In this document: positions 21,845 to 37,929 of the stretch, one piece after another
Layout of the letters: each line of letters opens with the position of its first letter
How positions within the stretch are numbered: the first letter of the stretch is position 1
Source: Isoetes taiwanensis
Lineage: Eukaryota > Streptophyta > Lycopodiopsida > Isoetales > Isoetaceae
DNA: 64,000 nucleotides
Reading direction: 5' to 3'
Assembly: GCA_021234155.1 (NCBI GenBank)
Contig: JAJEKV010000103.1
Coordinates: 3,164,001 to 3,228,000 of the forward strand
Notes under the pieces: generated by a model
The model's input: the letters and a program-made list of their open reading frames with translations, nothing else
What the model was told of the DNA's origin: nothing
Databases searched by the model: none
Translations under genes and position numbers: made by a program

Positions 21845-23950
21845 ATGACAATGGATGAAGAGGGAGATTGGGTCTTAACTACGACCAAGGAAAAATCAAA
21901 AAAGAAATTTGTACATTTTTCGTTCTTCTCCAAAATGGTCAGCAAAATCAAATTTAATACTGTATTCAGAAACGTCCTCACTAAACATTTTGGAGATAAA
22001 GGAAAGAAGCTGTATGAGGAGACTACCTTTGGCTGGAAATACATTGGTAATCTCAAGACCATGTTCTACAAACCAAAGCTAGTGTTTGCCAATGATGATA
22101 GCATGAAATGTCCATGCAATAATCCAACTCTAAGCCGATTCATTGACCAGAGTATAGGGCATGTCAGGACCACTGACCTAGCCATTATACATCATTCAGC
22201 TTTAAGAAACATGTTTGGCATGGGTCTGAATCATATTCCTGACCACCCTTTCACAATACCGTACTTCAAGAAGGAATTAAGAATCACTATGGATCAGTTC
22301 TTTAGCATACACAGATTCTCGTTCAATGACAAAGATAAGAATGTGATTGATAGTTGCAAAACTGAAATTATGATGGTTGCTGAAATTATGGCACTTGAGG
22401 CAGTTAACAACAACAGAGATAACAAGATCAAGTTCCTTATCGAGGATGAGGATGTCATCAAAAACATTGCTTGGCTAAAAAACAACTTCTATATTGCAGG
22501 GATAGATAAAGCAGCGAATAACCCCTCATTCATTTGTCCATATCATATTAGAATTGAGGCCTACAAAAGACTTGAGAGCCCTGACTTTGAGAAATCTCAG
22601 CTCACTGATAATATGGTTATCACACAAGTTGAATATGATTTGGATATTTTAGCTCCCAACTGTTTTTTACAAAGTAAGGAATTACCATATCTACTAGGTA
22701 TCTATAAGGCACACAAACATGAATACCGCTGGATTACAAATGCTCATAATAGCATTTTCTCTGGTATAGCATCTCTAGTAGCTTCTGGTTTAAATACTAT
22801 ACTTGAGTTATGGCCTAGAATCTGCAATGAGTCTTGTGCAAAATATAATCGTTTGAACCTTGGAATGATTAAAGCTTCATGGGTTATTAACTCAGTTTAT
22901 GACTTAGTCATAAATTTACCTGGAAGAATTGATGAACTTTTTGTATGTGACATAACTAAATGTTATGAAAACATACCCATTGAGGGAGAACAAGGAATCT
23001 GCCATATTATGAACAAAATTTGTGAGGCGGCCTGGTCTAGCCAGAAAAAACAGCACAGGAATAATCGCATGTGGTATCATTGCATGCATAATGGTAGTGT
23101 TGAAGTTGTTTGGAGACACATTAATTTCAAAGGCAAGAAATGGACCGGCATAAGCCAAGCTGAATTCTGCAAAATTAATACATGGCTGCTCAAGTGTTGT
23201 TTCCTAAAGATGGGCAAAAATATTTGGAGACAAATCAGAGGAATACCCATGGGGTTCCCCTGCAGTCCGTCTTGGTGTAACTTATATTTAGCATTCTTTG
23301 AACTAAACTTCATCATTAATCTATGCAAGGAAGGAAAACTGCTGGAAGCAGCTTCATTTAGGTACACTAGCAGATACATTGATGACTTGATTGGCATTAA
23401 CTGTTACTGGATCAGGGAATACCTGAACCTTGAAAACAATCGGCCCATGGATAATGACAAATGCATTTATGATTTGAATGTGCTGAAAATCAAGGATGAA
23501 ACAACATATTGGCCTACCAATGATGGAAGTTCAGAAAAAGGAAGGAAGGTACATTTCCTGAACATGACCATTGAAATACTTGACAGGGCTCATGGGACCT
23601 ACTGTACCTATAGATATGATAAACGAGATAATTTACCTTTTACTGCGGCTAAGTTTGTCCATGCTATTAGTTGTAGGCCATATCTCATGGCTTGCAATGT
23701 TATAGTTTCTCAAGTTTTACCATACCTATATGTACACAGTAGTCCTTTTATGGCAGCTGAGGATATATACAATCTAGTTAAAACCTTCATTAGTAAAGGT
23801 TTTAAAGCCAAAGACGTGTGGAGGACATTGAACAAAGCTTTGAGGGACAACGACTTTCCTGGACTACAGTACGACATAAATGTTATGAGCAAAGAACTAC
23901 GCAAATACAGGTATTTACTACTTCATGTTTGCATGCTGTTCTTTAGCTAA
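21845..23950 (+). CDS. Penelope-like reverse transcriptase
   Basis: RT that copies the element RNA. Motifs by residue from the first ATG: CPC (~90) with GHVRTTDLAI, DK motif IDKAANN (~220), a LPYLLGIYKAHK block (~284), catalytic motif A CDITKCYENIP (368), IRGIPMGFPCSP (465), catalytic RYIDD (509-513) and KVHFLNMTIEI (~568). The DK and Y-x2-P/HK blocks before motif A are typical of Penelope-like RTs and separate it from LINE and group II RTs. No GIY-YIG follows. An upstream acceptor near 21,834 could join it in phase to the previous exon; CAG|GTATTT at 23,909 could be a further donor. Confidence 0.75.
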   Translation: MTMDEEGDWVLTTTKEKSKKKFVHFSFFSKMVSKIKFNTVFRNVLTKHFGDKGKKLYEETTFGWKYIGNLKTMFYKPKLVFANDDSMKCPCNNPTLSRFIDQSIGHVRTTDLAIIHHSALRNMFGMGLNHIPDHPFTIPYFKKELRITMDQFFSIHRFSFNDKDKNVIDSCKTEIMMVAEIMALEAVNNNRDNKIKFLIEDEDVIKNIAWLKNNFYIAGIDKAANNPSFICPYHIRIEAYKRLESPDFEKSQLTDNMVITQVEYDLDILAPNCFLQSKELPYLLGIYKAHKHEYRWITNAHNSIFSGIASLVASGLNTILELWPRICNESCAKYNRLNLGMIKASWVINSVYDLVINLPGRIDELFVCDITKCYENIPIEGEQGICHIMNKICEAAWSSQKKQHRNNRMWYHCMHNGSVEVVWRHINFKGKKWTGISQAEFCKINTWLLKCCFLKMGKNIWRQIRGIPMGFPCSPSWCNLYLAFFELNFIINLCKEGKLLEAASFRYTSRYIDDLIGINCYWIREYLNLENNRPMDNDKCIYDLNVLKIKDETTYWPTNDGSSEKGRKVHFLNMTIEILDRAHGTYCTYRYDKRDNLPFTAAKFVHAISCRPYLMACNVIVSQVLPYLYVHSSPFMAAEDIYNLVKTFISKGFKAKDVWRTLNKALRDNDFPGLQYDINVMSKELRKYRYLLLHVCMLFFS

Positions 23951-24072
23951 ATTTAGGTGGAGAGGTGGGTCCCTATGTAATATAGGGACCCCCTCGTCTC
24001 CTTATATTACACTACTAGGGATCTATTTCTCCTCCCGGTAGGAGGTAGGCACATTATATATATCTATATATA

Positions 24073-28633
<4,561 letters not shown>

Positions 28634-28635
28634 GA

Positions 28636-28700
28636 ATGCATTGAATGGATGCCTTGGCTTTGAGAAGGACGCCAAGCAAGTCGAAGGCCATGAGGAGAAT
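28636..28700 (+). pseudogene. Organellar LSU rRNA 5' end-like fragment
   Basis: The string tgaatggatgccttggc followed by tgagaaggacg resembles the start of bacterial-type large-subunit rRNA, closest to plant mitochondrial 26S as I remember it. Only about 65 bases are alike, and it adjoins the rps12 fragment, so it is likely part of the same organelle-derived patch. Confidence 0.4.
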
Positions 28701-28729
28701 CCTCCAGGATCCATGGATCTCCAACGGTG

Positions 28730-28891
28730 TTGACGATCCTTTACTCCCACAGCATCTAGGGTTCCTCGAACAATATGATATCTTACACCGGGTAAATCTT
28801 TAACCCTTCCTCCTCTCACTAATACTACTGAATGTTCTTGCAAATTATGGCCGATACCTGGTATATAAGCGGTGATCTCAAATCCAGAGGT
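28730..28891 (-). pseudogene. rps12: Plastid rps12 fragment in nuclear DNA (NUPT)
   Basis: Encodes [20 protein letters not shown] and on to [11 protein letters not shown], which matches chloroplast ribosomal protein S12, a small-subunit decoding-centre protein. Only the second-exon region is present (54 codons); the normal QGRSKYG continuation is replaced by unrelated residues. The mitochondrial S12 differs in this stretch, so the source is plastid. There is no start or context for expression. Confidence 0.85.
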
Positions 28892-29439
28892 TGATCGCAT
28901 TTCCAGCGACTTTCCAGAAAGCGGATAGGTACATATGATAATTTTAAGAGTTATTTTTGTAGCTATTGTGTTTCAAATACTTCTAAGGTTGCACTGGTGG
29001 AGAGCATTTTTTTTTACAGACCTCCCTTTCAATAGATTTGTTTTATCTACAAGGATAAGCCATGTTCTCATTTGCAAAGGTTAAGTTGTGGTATTGCATC
29101 ATGCAACTATAGTTATTATGTGTTTGTGTCCTTGATTAAATATGGACGCCGGTGAATAAAATTTCACCAGAGAAATTGCACTTGGAAAATAAAGACACTT
29201 AAATCTTGGCAAAATAATATTGGCCATGATTCGCCTAGATTTCTATAGAAAACATTCATGTCTAGAAAACATTCGCCAGTATAACTAATCTTGCAACTCT
29301 ATTATTCGCCCGACCTTCTAAATTATGTTTAGACAAATTTGGCCTTAAGGGCAACCCTGGTCTCTGGTGTAGCATGGACTCGGGCAGCCATGGATTCAGT
29401 AAATCCGATTCCGGAGACAGTTTGCCTGCACAGTTCAGG

Positions 29440-29735
29440 AGTACAGGATATGGCCTCTGCCAAAGCGCTACCAACTTCCTTTTCATTTTGATAATCGGCT
29501 GCAGTAATGGGTTTATCTCACATAAAAGCATTAAGTTATATGTCTAGCAAGGCTGCAGATTTGAAAGTGTTTGGGGAAACTGATGGAAACAAACCTGCAC
29601 AATCGAAATGGCGGTAGCCCAGTCGAAGAGCATGGAAGATGAGCTCATGGAGCGCCCCAGGATCTGCCCGCCATATATGACAGGCATGGCATAGCCATTG
29701 TTGCCGCCGAATCTGCTTCTTCATTGCCGAATCTG
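29440..29735 (-). pseudogene. Aldo-keto reductase 5' fragment (two exons)
   Basis: Minus strand. Exon 1 has a NNGYAMPVI block (one frame) and ALRLGYRHFDCA (another frame), ending at 29,595 with GATTGTGCAG|GT. A 96-bp intron ends in TTACTGCAG, and exon 2 starts at 29,498 with DYQNEKEVGSALAEA. Together they give HFDCAADYQNE, the NADPH-dependent aldo-keto reductase active-site region with its conserved Asp and Tyr. The frame within exon 1 is shifted, and after ALAEAIS the usual LVKRED/LFITTKLW sequence is absent. It is a gene remnant or captured fragment. Confidence 0.65.
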
Positions 29736-30064
29736 CTTCTTCTTTGCCACTCCCTGCGCTCAGGTCTGCCAAGGCCATTCGGCAGGCTGCCATGGCTGCT
29801 GCTTTTGCATTTGAGAAAGGCAGGGAAAGGGCTTGCAGGGCAAGGAATGTAAATAGCCACCGGAGAGATTGTTTGAGGAGCAAGAAAAGAGAATATACCA
29901 GTTTGGTTGTGGCACGTGGCGGGCTGAAGATTTTTCTTTTTGTTGGAATTGGAAAATGCAATGGACACATACGTGTCAGGGCCAGGGCTGTGCTCAGCCC
30001 AGAAAAATTACCTCCTATTTTTTTTAAGAACAAAAATGATACTGCTTTATATATGGAATGAAAG

Positions 30065-30935
30065 TTTTGTGCTTATAAGTCTCTTTCAATCTCTTCTTTT
30101 TAGCTTATACTACAGGATCCGAATCATCTTTCAAACTAGGAAGAGTGCTATAGCAGTCTAGTTATAAATTTTTTAGAAGGTGCAAATATGTCTTTACTTT
30201 ACAGATGCATCCTTTTAAAATGCAATAATATTTTCTTACCATGAACAAAACGTAGAAAAGAAAAAATATTCTTTTGTCATGAACAAAAATGTAGAAAAGA
30301 AACATAAATATAAATACAACTATTTCTAGAAGCTACCACTATTTTCCCTAAATTTTGGTATCTCCACTAGTACATAAAATTGATCAACCAATAATGTACA
30401 ACATAAACCTGAATATCTAATTGAGATGTTGCATTCTCGGGGTCCCATTAGAGGTCGGCCTAAAACTGGCTAGACTTAGAACATCTTTAAGCCCAATTCA
30501 AAATGTAAGCGTCGTAGGGTAGAGAGTATCCCCTAGCTCGGCAATCTCATTTAAGTCCTTAAGCCCGATTCAAGATATAGAAGCGTCGTCCCGCATAGAG
30601 TATCCCCTAGCTTGGCAATCTCATTTTAGTCCATTTGCTAATCAAGACTGCAATATATAATGGAGAAGAACAGAATAATTTATTTCTTTAACATCAGAAC
30701 AGAATAATTTATTTCTTTAACATCTAGTACGGAAGGGTAGAAGAAAACCACAGAAAAGTTCAAGAGAGATCCACGATGCTTCTAATGCAAATGAAAGCTC
30801 CCCAGACAAATCAAAATTTAGACTGCAACAACTTTCGTATGGTTTAAATTCCAATCTGCATCCTTCCTAGGTCGCCCAGACTCAAGAAAGCATTTACCAA
30901 GGAAGGAAAACGACACATGAATTCTTAAGAACAAC
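30065..30935. repeat. RepB, copy 2
   Basis: Matches 2,463-3,235 and 39,115-40,089, with an extra ~110-bp near-duplicate segment around 30,480-30,610. The LINE-G 3' tail begins where this copy ends, at the same place where the (GAA)n begins in the other copies. Confidence 0.75.
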
Positions 30936-31129
30936 AAGAATAGAATAGAATAGATTTTTAGCGTCCATGCCACGGAGACCGACCGGCCTATGGGACTCAA
31001 ACAAAAAAGAGAGCAGCAAACGTATTACTGACAGGATTAAAAAACCCCCGCCCCAAAGGATTTTCGAGGGAAAAACCTTAGCAGTAATAAGTCTGCTGGC
31101 ATGCTTTACAATTGTGTAGAACAGTTCAA

Positions 31130-34100
31130 TGCTGTCCCGGAAGACACAACTGAGTCCGTGCATCCATAACCTCCTGGAGGTATGACCCCAACAAACCCAC
31201 TGACGCCGTGTTCAACAACTCATGCAACGGTTGGCCAGGCACTAGTAATCGAACATACCGCTCTCTGATGTGGGCAAACGCTGGGCAGATCTGGAGGGCA
31301 TGACATTCATCCTCAATGGCGCCCTGGTGGCAACACTGGCAAAGCCTTTGCTCTCGTGCTTCCCGAGCCCAACGTCTTGTCTCAATACGGAGGCGATGTG
31401 CACCCGTGCGAATGGAAGCTATAAGTCCGCTTCTTCATGGGCAACCGGGTGTGGCGGGTACCGTGTGGGCCTCTCGTGAGCCCAGGATTGACTTGTCAGC
31501 TGATAGTGTGCTAGCTTAACGCGGCGCCGAAAGCATCCGTATCCCGCAGCTTCATGGCGAAGGAACGTAGCATCTAGGTACAACTTAAGTGCCTTGTGAT
31601 CTTTTTTTGTCTTTTCATGTACACATCTGTTTGCCTGTACACCCCAGCGTGAGAACCATTGAGCTTGCTTGTCCTTCCCGCAGGCTTGCAGGCGTTGGGG
31701 ACCCATCGCCATGGCCAAAGCAAGGTTGGGCAAACGTGTATCACCCATAGCGACCACCTTCTGGAAGTAAATGATATGACGTTCTAATGCAGCCCGTTGA
31801 AGGGGCGTAAAACCCGTCTCTGTAGTAGGATGCGGTATGGAATCGTGGACTTTACCCCAAGGGCTCGTGCCAAGAAGGCTTTCTCGCGACTGCCGAGGTC
31901 ATTCCAGTCTTTGAGGGATATCACCGAACCCCATACTTCTGTCCCATATAAAAGGACCGGCTTGACCAATGCCCGAAATAAGTGTGACTAGTGGCCCCAG
32001 GCATACAACTCTGCCTCGTGGCTGCTATTCTGCATGGCATAAAGTGCTTTCCAACCTGCCGTGACTCGCAACCTGATGGCAACATCCCAATGGGTGGTAG
32101 TAGAGAACTCGACCCCCAAGTACTTGTAAGTCGGAGCCACCTCTACATTCTGTCCCTGGTAAGTGAATGAGGGAAGCCTTGGCTGACGGGATGATGAAAC
32201 TAGCAGCACCCTAGTTTTGGCCAAGTTAACTCGCATGCCGGTGAATCGGCAAAAAGTGTCGAGAGCATCCAGGTGACGTTGCATGTCCTCTGGAGTATAG
32301 GCTAGGAGGTTGACATCGTCAGCATATATGAGTTGCCGGATTGTGTGATGCATGAGATGGGCGCCCACACTTCCATGCTCAGAGAGCCAATTTTCCAGCT
32401 GGTCAATGTACAGGCCAAAGAGTGTGGGGGAGAGGGGGCAACCTTGACGCACTCCAATACTACATCGACACGGTTGTCCCGACGATGTGATAATGGCCCG
32501 AGCATGCCTCATACAACCTATACACCGTGATTCGCAAGTCAAGGGGAGTCCCCAACCGCCAAGTAGCCTCATTCCATACCCCCGCCCCGGCACTAAGGTC
32601 AAAAGCTTTTGCAAAATCTACGAAACAACAGTACAGATTTTATCGGTGATTCCTGCCATCCTCAATCAATGTGCGCAGAGTGAAGATATGATCAAAATGG
32701 TGGAATGCCTGGGCCGAAAACCTGCCTGTGTGAGAGCTCGCACATCCGCCTCCCTCCGCCCATATTGTCACCACGCTCAAGGATGCCGCAGCAGTAGTTT
32801 TGCAAAGAGAGAGCTGACCATAATAGTACGATAGTTGGCCGGGCATTGAGGGTCCCCATGCCTTGTATATGGGCACAACTCTACTAGTGGTCCACTGTGG
32901 AGGGAAGCCCTCTTGCAATGCTTTGTTGAATAATGTCGCGGAGAACAGCACCGTGGAGGCCCACCCCCATTTGAAGTTCCCAAGATGCCATCTAAATCTG
33001 CTGCCTTCCCATTAGCCGGACGTTGTAGGCCCATGATGACATCCCCTCTCGCGGATGACCCGAGCCATGCCTATCTGTGGAGGGACCGGTGTCCGCCCCG
33101 AGCCGGTTAAAAGCCGTTGCAAGTAACCGTATCCATTGCTCAGAGGTGATGTTCCCGCGGGTCGGTGCAGCTCTTGCTCAAGACCCTTCTCCGAATGTCT
33201 TGGGGTGCCGATCCGTGAGACCAAACATTTGTTGCCGATGCTCGCGAGGTAGCCGGCTTTCTTGCTCTTGAGGAAGGAGCGGTATTGACCGATGCTTTGT
33301 GGGTGGGAGGCGGGATCGCTGACTTGCCGGAGTGAGTGCGCTGACCTCCGACACTCATCATCGAACCCACCAAGGGGGAAGGTGGTAGTGCCCGAGGTTC
33401 GCCCGTGAGCCGCCTCTCCCAAAGCATCTCGCCACCGCCGGGCAAAGGCGAGCCAACAAGCAGCATTGCCGTTGAAGTGTGGGGAGTTGCACGTCCTGCT
33501 GTGTCATGCTCAAGCTACCGGGCATAGGTCCTCGTGATGGCGGTGAGTCCAGCGCTACTGGGCACCCGGGGTGTTGAGGCGTAGATGCGGGGAGCTTGCC
33601 AATGGAGATGCATGAACAGGGGCTGGGGGTCCGAGTCCACTTCCTCGTCCCGAGTGTCTGTTCCAATGGAAAAATGGGCAACCAGGTGCAGATCCTGTTC
33701 CTCAACAAGCAGATAATCCACCACACTGGAGCCGCCCCCTTGGTTCTCCTGTCTACAAGTGCAGCAGCTGGAAGATGGCCATTGTGCCAACCCATTACAA
33801 ATAACCAGGTCAAAGATACTACCCAGCAACAACAACTGCCTGCCATAGCGCGAAATATGGTTGTCGTCTGACACCCTTGACCAAGCCACCTCTGCGGGAT
33901 TCAGCTGCAAGACGTCCTCTGCCAGGGGCTCAAATTTTGGGACCTGCTCGGCTCCTGTGCGTGCATTAAAGTCGCCAAGCAACATAACCTTGCCCAACTG
34001 TTTGTGCTGCTATATGTCATCATATAGATCGACATAGGGTTCCAATCTATCCACATCCGAATGAGTGTTATAAAAGTTGCTCTCGACATGTGGAAAGTAG

Positions 34101-34426
34101 CATGCTGCTATGAACAGAACACTGCCACTGTCATGCTGTACGTGCACCCACAAGTATCGATTGTACCTATCTGTTTTGTGCAGCGAGACTGAATGCCCCA
34201 AGGTTGCACGATAGTAGCAGGCAACCCTGCCATGTCCTCGCTTGCCTGTGCACTCATTGAACACCGAGAAATACAGATAGCCTGGGAGGTTCGGCAGCCT
34301 GTGCCCTGCATGTTCCCATGTTTCCATGAGGAAAATGAGATCCATATCTGGTGCAATAGAGTTGAGACTCTCCCCTTTCTGCCAAGGGAAGCCCCGACAG
34401 TTCCAAGATACCATCCGGAGGCACAA
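31130..34426 (-). pseudogene. LINE-G ORF2: endonuclease, RT, Cys/His motif
   Basis: Starts MCLRMVSWNCRGFPW, followed by FLMETWEHA, ACYFPHVESNFY, GDFNARTG, VVDYLLVEEQ (endonuclease). The RT follows with NGKAADLDG, GVRQGCPLSPTLFGLYIDQL and IYADDVNLLAY near 32,310, then KYLGVEFS. The C-terminal motif is LCQCCHQGAIEDECHALQIC. Frame breaks occur near 34,010, 33,500, 33,050, 32,620 and 31,990. Those in 32,940-33,560 sit in a patch of CAG/CTG-type differences and may be artefacts. Confidence 0.8.
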
Positions 34427-34456
34427 TTCCTATTTGTTGGCATTTGATGTAGACGC

Positions 34457-35450
34457 TCATTGATCTGTTCCGGTTGCAGGGGGAACAGTGTGCGGCGCCT
34501 GAGCAGCAGTTGTAGGAGCAGTTGGAGCAGCGGGAGCAGGAGGTGTAGTAGGGGTACTGGTGGCAGTAGCAGGAGCGGCAGCAGCTTGACGCATTGCATC
34601 GGTGACCCCAGCAGGCGCCGGCCTGAAAATGCGAAGCTTGCCTCGGACCAGGCCTGCTCGACGACGGACGTCCCTGACTTGAGCCAGCTGCTGCCGGCTG
34701 GACTCCTGTTGCATCGGAGTAAGATCCTGGTCGACATACAGAGTAGTCCCCTTCAATTGCCTACTCTGACGCAGAATTGCCTCACGCACTCGCATGTCTG
34801 CCACCGTGAAGGCGACAACGCGCGGGCGATCTGTGCATTGAGCCCCAAGGCGGCTTGCTCGAACAATGTGCACTGCATTCTAAAATGCCATGCGAGATAG
34901 GATCTGATCCTAGATGCGCTTGGTGAGATCCTCTCCTGCCTCCTCCAAGAGTCTACGCACCACCACATTATGATGCCGGCGGCCCTGCTCCTACTGCTCA
35001 CTGAGCTGCGGGGCAACATTAGCTGTCCCAGCAGGTGATGCCTGTTGCCTGGAGCGTGTGGGCTGTTCATAGCAAGGGCGGTGTGGTGTGCGAGATGGAG
35101 CAGGTGGTGTCTGTCTGCCTGTTTGGCGACTGGTAGGCTGTGGAACATGTGTGCTTGTCTGGCCCCGTGTTGCGGCCCCTGCTGCCTGGAGTCGGGCGCC
35201 TAGCTTCTGTTGAAATCTCTGCTGCTTGGCCAACTCATTCGTGCACTGCTGTAAGTGTTCATGGACCTCGGCATGGAGGCCCCTGCTTTGCTGGGTAATG
35301 GTTGCTCGGAGCTCTTGTATCTCCTGTGCCTGTGTCTCAGCCCTACTTTGTAGGATTCTTAGCTCTGTCCGGCTGGCTTCGAAGGCGGCTCAGACATTTT
35401 GTATTATGGTTTCGAAGACCCCTCAGCTTCTGACTTGAGGCGGGAGATAG
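34457..35450 (-). pseudogene. LINE-G ORF1 protein
   Basis: On the minus strand an N-terminal coiled coil (AETQAQEIQELRATITQQS) leads into a Pro/Gln/Thr-rich linker, then an RNA-binding-like half: VVAFTVADMRVREAILRQSR, LKGTTLYVDQDLTP, and a basic tail. The order matches ORF1 of LINE-A and LINE-C. The C-terminal Ala/Pro/Thr-rich stretch (TATSTPTTPPAPAAPTAPT) is unusual for the family. Frame shifts lie at about 34,880 and 34,990. Confidence 0.65.
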
Positions 35451-35470
35451 TTGCCACTGTATCTTGCTCG

Positions 35471-36452
35471 AGGAAGATTATAGACATGCAAGACAAACCT
35501 GAAACAAAATTGAAGATTGCTAAACAACCAAACCTCAAGAAGATCTGAGAAAGATTTATAAACCCCTGCTCGTAGATAAATCCACAAAACTAATGAGCTG
35601 GACACTATGCATACGTTGGTGCTCTTCAAACCTCTGTTGCTGTACTGGAGATAGGATGGGGAGGCTGTCACCTCACCTTAACAGCCGCCCAAGCGCCGTG
35701 ACCGCCTCATTCCAAGCCGTGTATTACATTTTTTCTGTTCAATACTCTTGCCATTTAGAGTCATTGTGCTAATTGTTGTAAGAGAAAAGTTATGAATTCG
35801 TAAATGAGGATCCCTACCTTATAGAATTTTGCTACGTTGGCTTTTGATCTCCAAGCAAAGGCCATTCAAGTCGCTTTCAAAAGCTCCATATATTCTATGG
35901 GCTCTCAAATTAGATAATCTGATAGTTGATCAGTTGAAAAAAAACATGCAACAAATGCAAGTTCTTACTAATTTTTCACGCAGATTGCAATCCCTTGTCC
36001 TAATATCATCCAAAACTTGCACATCAAATGATTCAGAGGCCTATTTGATGCATTTGAACGTTGTCAGGGTCCTTACTTTTGGCAAAATGTGTAGATTTGG
36101 AGGGGTTATCACAACTCGACATGGACAAACCAATTTGTAAATGCATGTTATATGTTTGAAAGGGATATATTGCTCTTTTTCTTCTTTTTGCACGGTTTAA
36201 ATTCCCATTTTCTATTAGCATCACTTTAGAATTGCGGAACAATTATTGAAGAACCAATGTTGACACAATCATAGAAGAACTAGATAATCTTTGAAGAAAA
36301 GATGCTCGGATCATTAAGGAACAAATGTTAGCGTCGGCTTTTGATTGTTGCCTCAACTTTGTTCCAAATCAATCTAGGGCATCTTGATAATTTCGAAAGA
36401 TATAGGGTAATTTTAACAGATATGTATTACATGACATTTTTTAGAATTTCCC
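35471..36452. repeat. RepA, copy in A2
   Basis: Nearly identical to 1,091-2,061. The next bases (cattatgcctaatttatgtaa, 36,467-36,487) are the uninterrupted form of the site occupied by the Helitron-like composite elsewhere. Confidence 0.8.
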
Positions 36453-37929
36453 TTATTTGATTTATCATTATGCCTAATTTATGTAATTCAAGTTCGGTAC
36501 GATGTCAGGACAGGATGTTGTGGCAAAATCTATATAATATGGCTAGTAGAAGATTTAGTTTTATACTTATTGCTAATCAATCTCCATTCGCTATTGTCAC
36601 TATTTAGCAAACAAACATGCTCTTGTCCAAATCTTGTTTGTCTTGTTTATCTTTCTTGCTTGCAAAAGTGCGTAAGATGTTTTGCTTGCAATTTATAGCA
36701 TAGAAAAACTGACGGTGGTAATAGGGTGAAGAATATGCTTGAGATGTTTATTTTCATTAACTCGAAAGCTGTAACAACCAAAGCCTACGTACCTTTCGAA
36801 AGCTGCTCTACGTACCTTTCGTACAAAGTTTGGGCCCAAAAGTTCCAAAACAATAGAGGCTAGATGCCGCAGGATGGGTGGTAAGTATGAAAACTGTAAG
36901 ACTCTACATAAACAGCTCAAATACACTTTGACTCGTGATCATAAGTCAGTCGCAGTTTGTAAAAAAGCTTACAAACAGTTATCAAGAGGAAGAAGCAGCT
37001 TTTGAAGACAACGTGCGAGAGGACATGCTTAATCTTCTATATAGCAACAATTGGCAAAGTTTTTGGAAGAAACTAATGTGACCTCAAAAATGTGACCTCA
37101 GAAATTAGTGACCTCAAAAAAATCACTTTTTAACTTTTAATGTTATTTTTTGTTTTTCGTAATTTTGCTAACTTAACTTTAATGTAGTGACGATGATTTT
37201 AGTTAGTATTTTTAGTACATAAACTTTTAATTATTTTATAACTAATATGTTTAAGTAGATAAGTTAACTTTGATTTTGGTTAAAAACTTGTCTTGTGACA
37301 CTTTCTTGCATCTAATGGTTGAAATTTGTCTCCCGTCGCATCTTAGATAGGAGGCACTTAGTAGGCTCTTATGCCAGGGTAGATCAAGTTCGGCCTTAGA
37401 GGGCTCGCCGCCTATTATCTCTTACATTAAAATCTTAAATACAATGCATCGTGATCTTAAATTTTGGTAATTTGAGTCATAGAAAACTTTAACAAATTGA
37501 CATACAAAAAATATGCAAATATTCAGACGTAAGATTGATATAAACTTTGGTAATTTGAATAAGACGTGATTATAGGAAATTTTAACAAATTGACATTGAA
37601 AAATTGTATAGGTGTAAGAGTGATATAAGCAATGTTGTGCTAAGTGATTTTATTTTTTTTTAACAAATTAAAAGTTGTTTTACAGGTTTTCTTATAGTAC
37701 TGCGTGCTCGAGTTAAACCCATTCCTATGGACCTTGTTCAGCCGATTTGGTACTTCATCACTTGTGTTTGCGTGTGCATCATTTTGTGGAAAATATGGAA
37801 TTGGCGTCGGTATGTAGTCGAGCTACAAGTTGTTGAGTTGCATATTTGGGAACGGCATTAGTATCTGGATATCATTATTGGCGATTGTCCTATTAATCGG
37901 ATAGGTGTTTCTTTAGGACAATACATCTA
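36453..37929. repeat. RepA extension and RepD, copy 2 (missing from A1)
   Basis: First ~330 bp continue RepA (like 4,345-4,680), then about 300 bp of unplaced sequence, then RepD, which matches 14,480-15,591. No gene recognised. Confidence 0.6.

Larger units (their letters stand above)
30938..35470 (-). mobile_element. LINE-G, near full length, GC-rich
   Basis: Non-LTR retrotransposon read on the minus strand: ORF1 (about 35,450-34,457), ORF2 endonuclease and RT (34,426-31,130) and a 3' tail of TATTC units at 30,938-30,957. Just inside the tail is the signature GGCC/GGTCT/GACG-like block (ataggccggtcggtctccg, reversed). The GC content is clearly higher than that of LINEs A to F, which suggests a different lineage or heavier codon bias. 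RepA lies directly upstream. Confidence 0.8.

Noticed and set aside
21845-23950. Telomerase or group II intron reverse transcriptase
   Set aside because: No telomerase-specific or maturase domains; the DK block before motif A fits Penelope-like RTs better.
29536-30033. A single 165-residue protein on the minus strand ending after the HFDCA motif
   Set aside because: The last residues come from reading into the intron; the splice site after GATTGTGCAG gives the correct aldo-keto reductase continuation.
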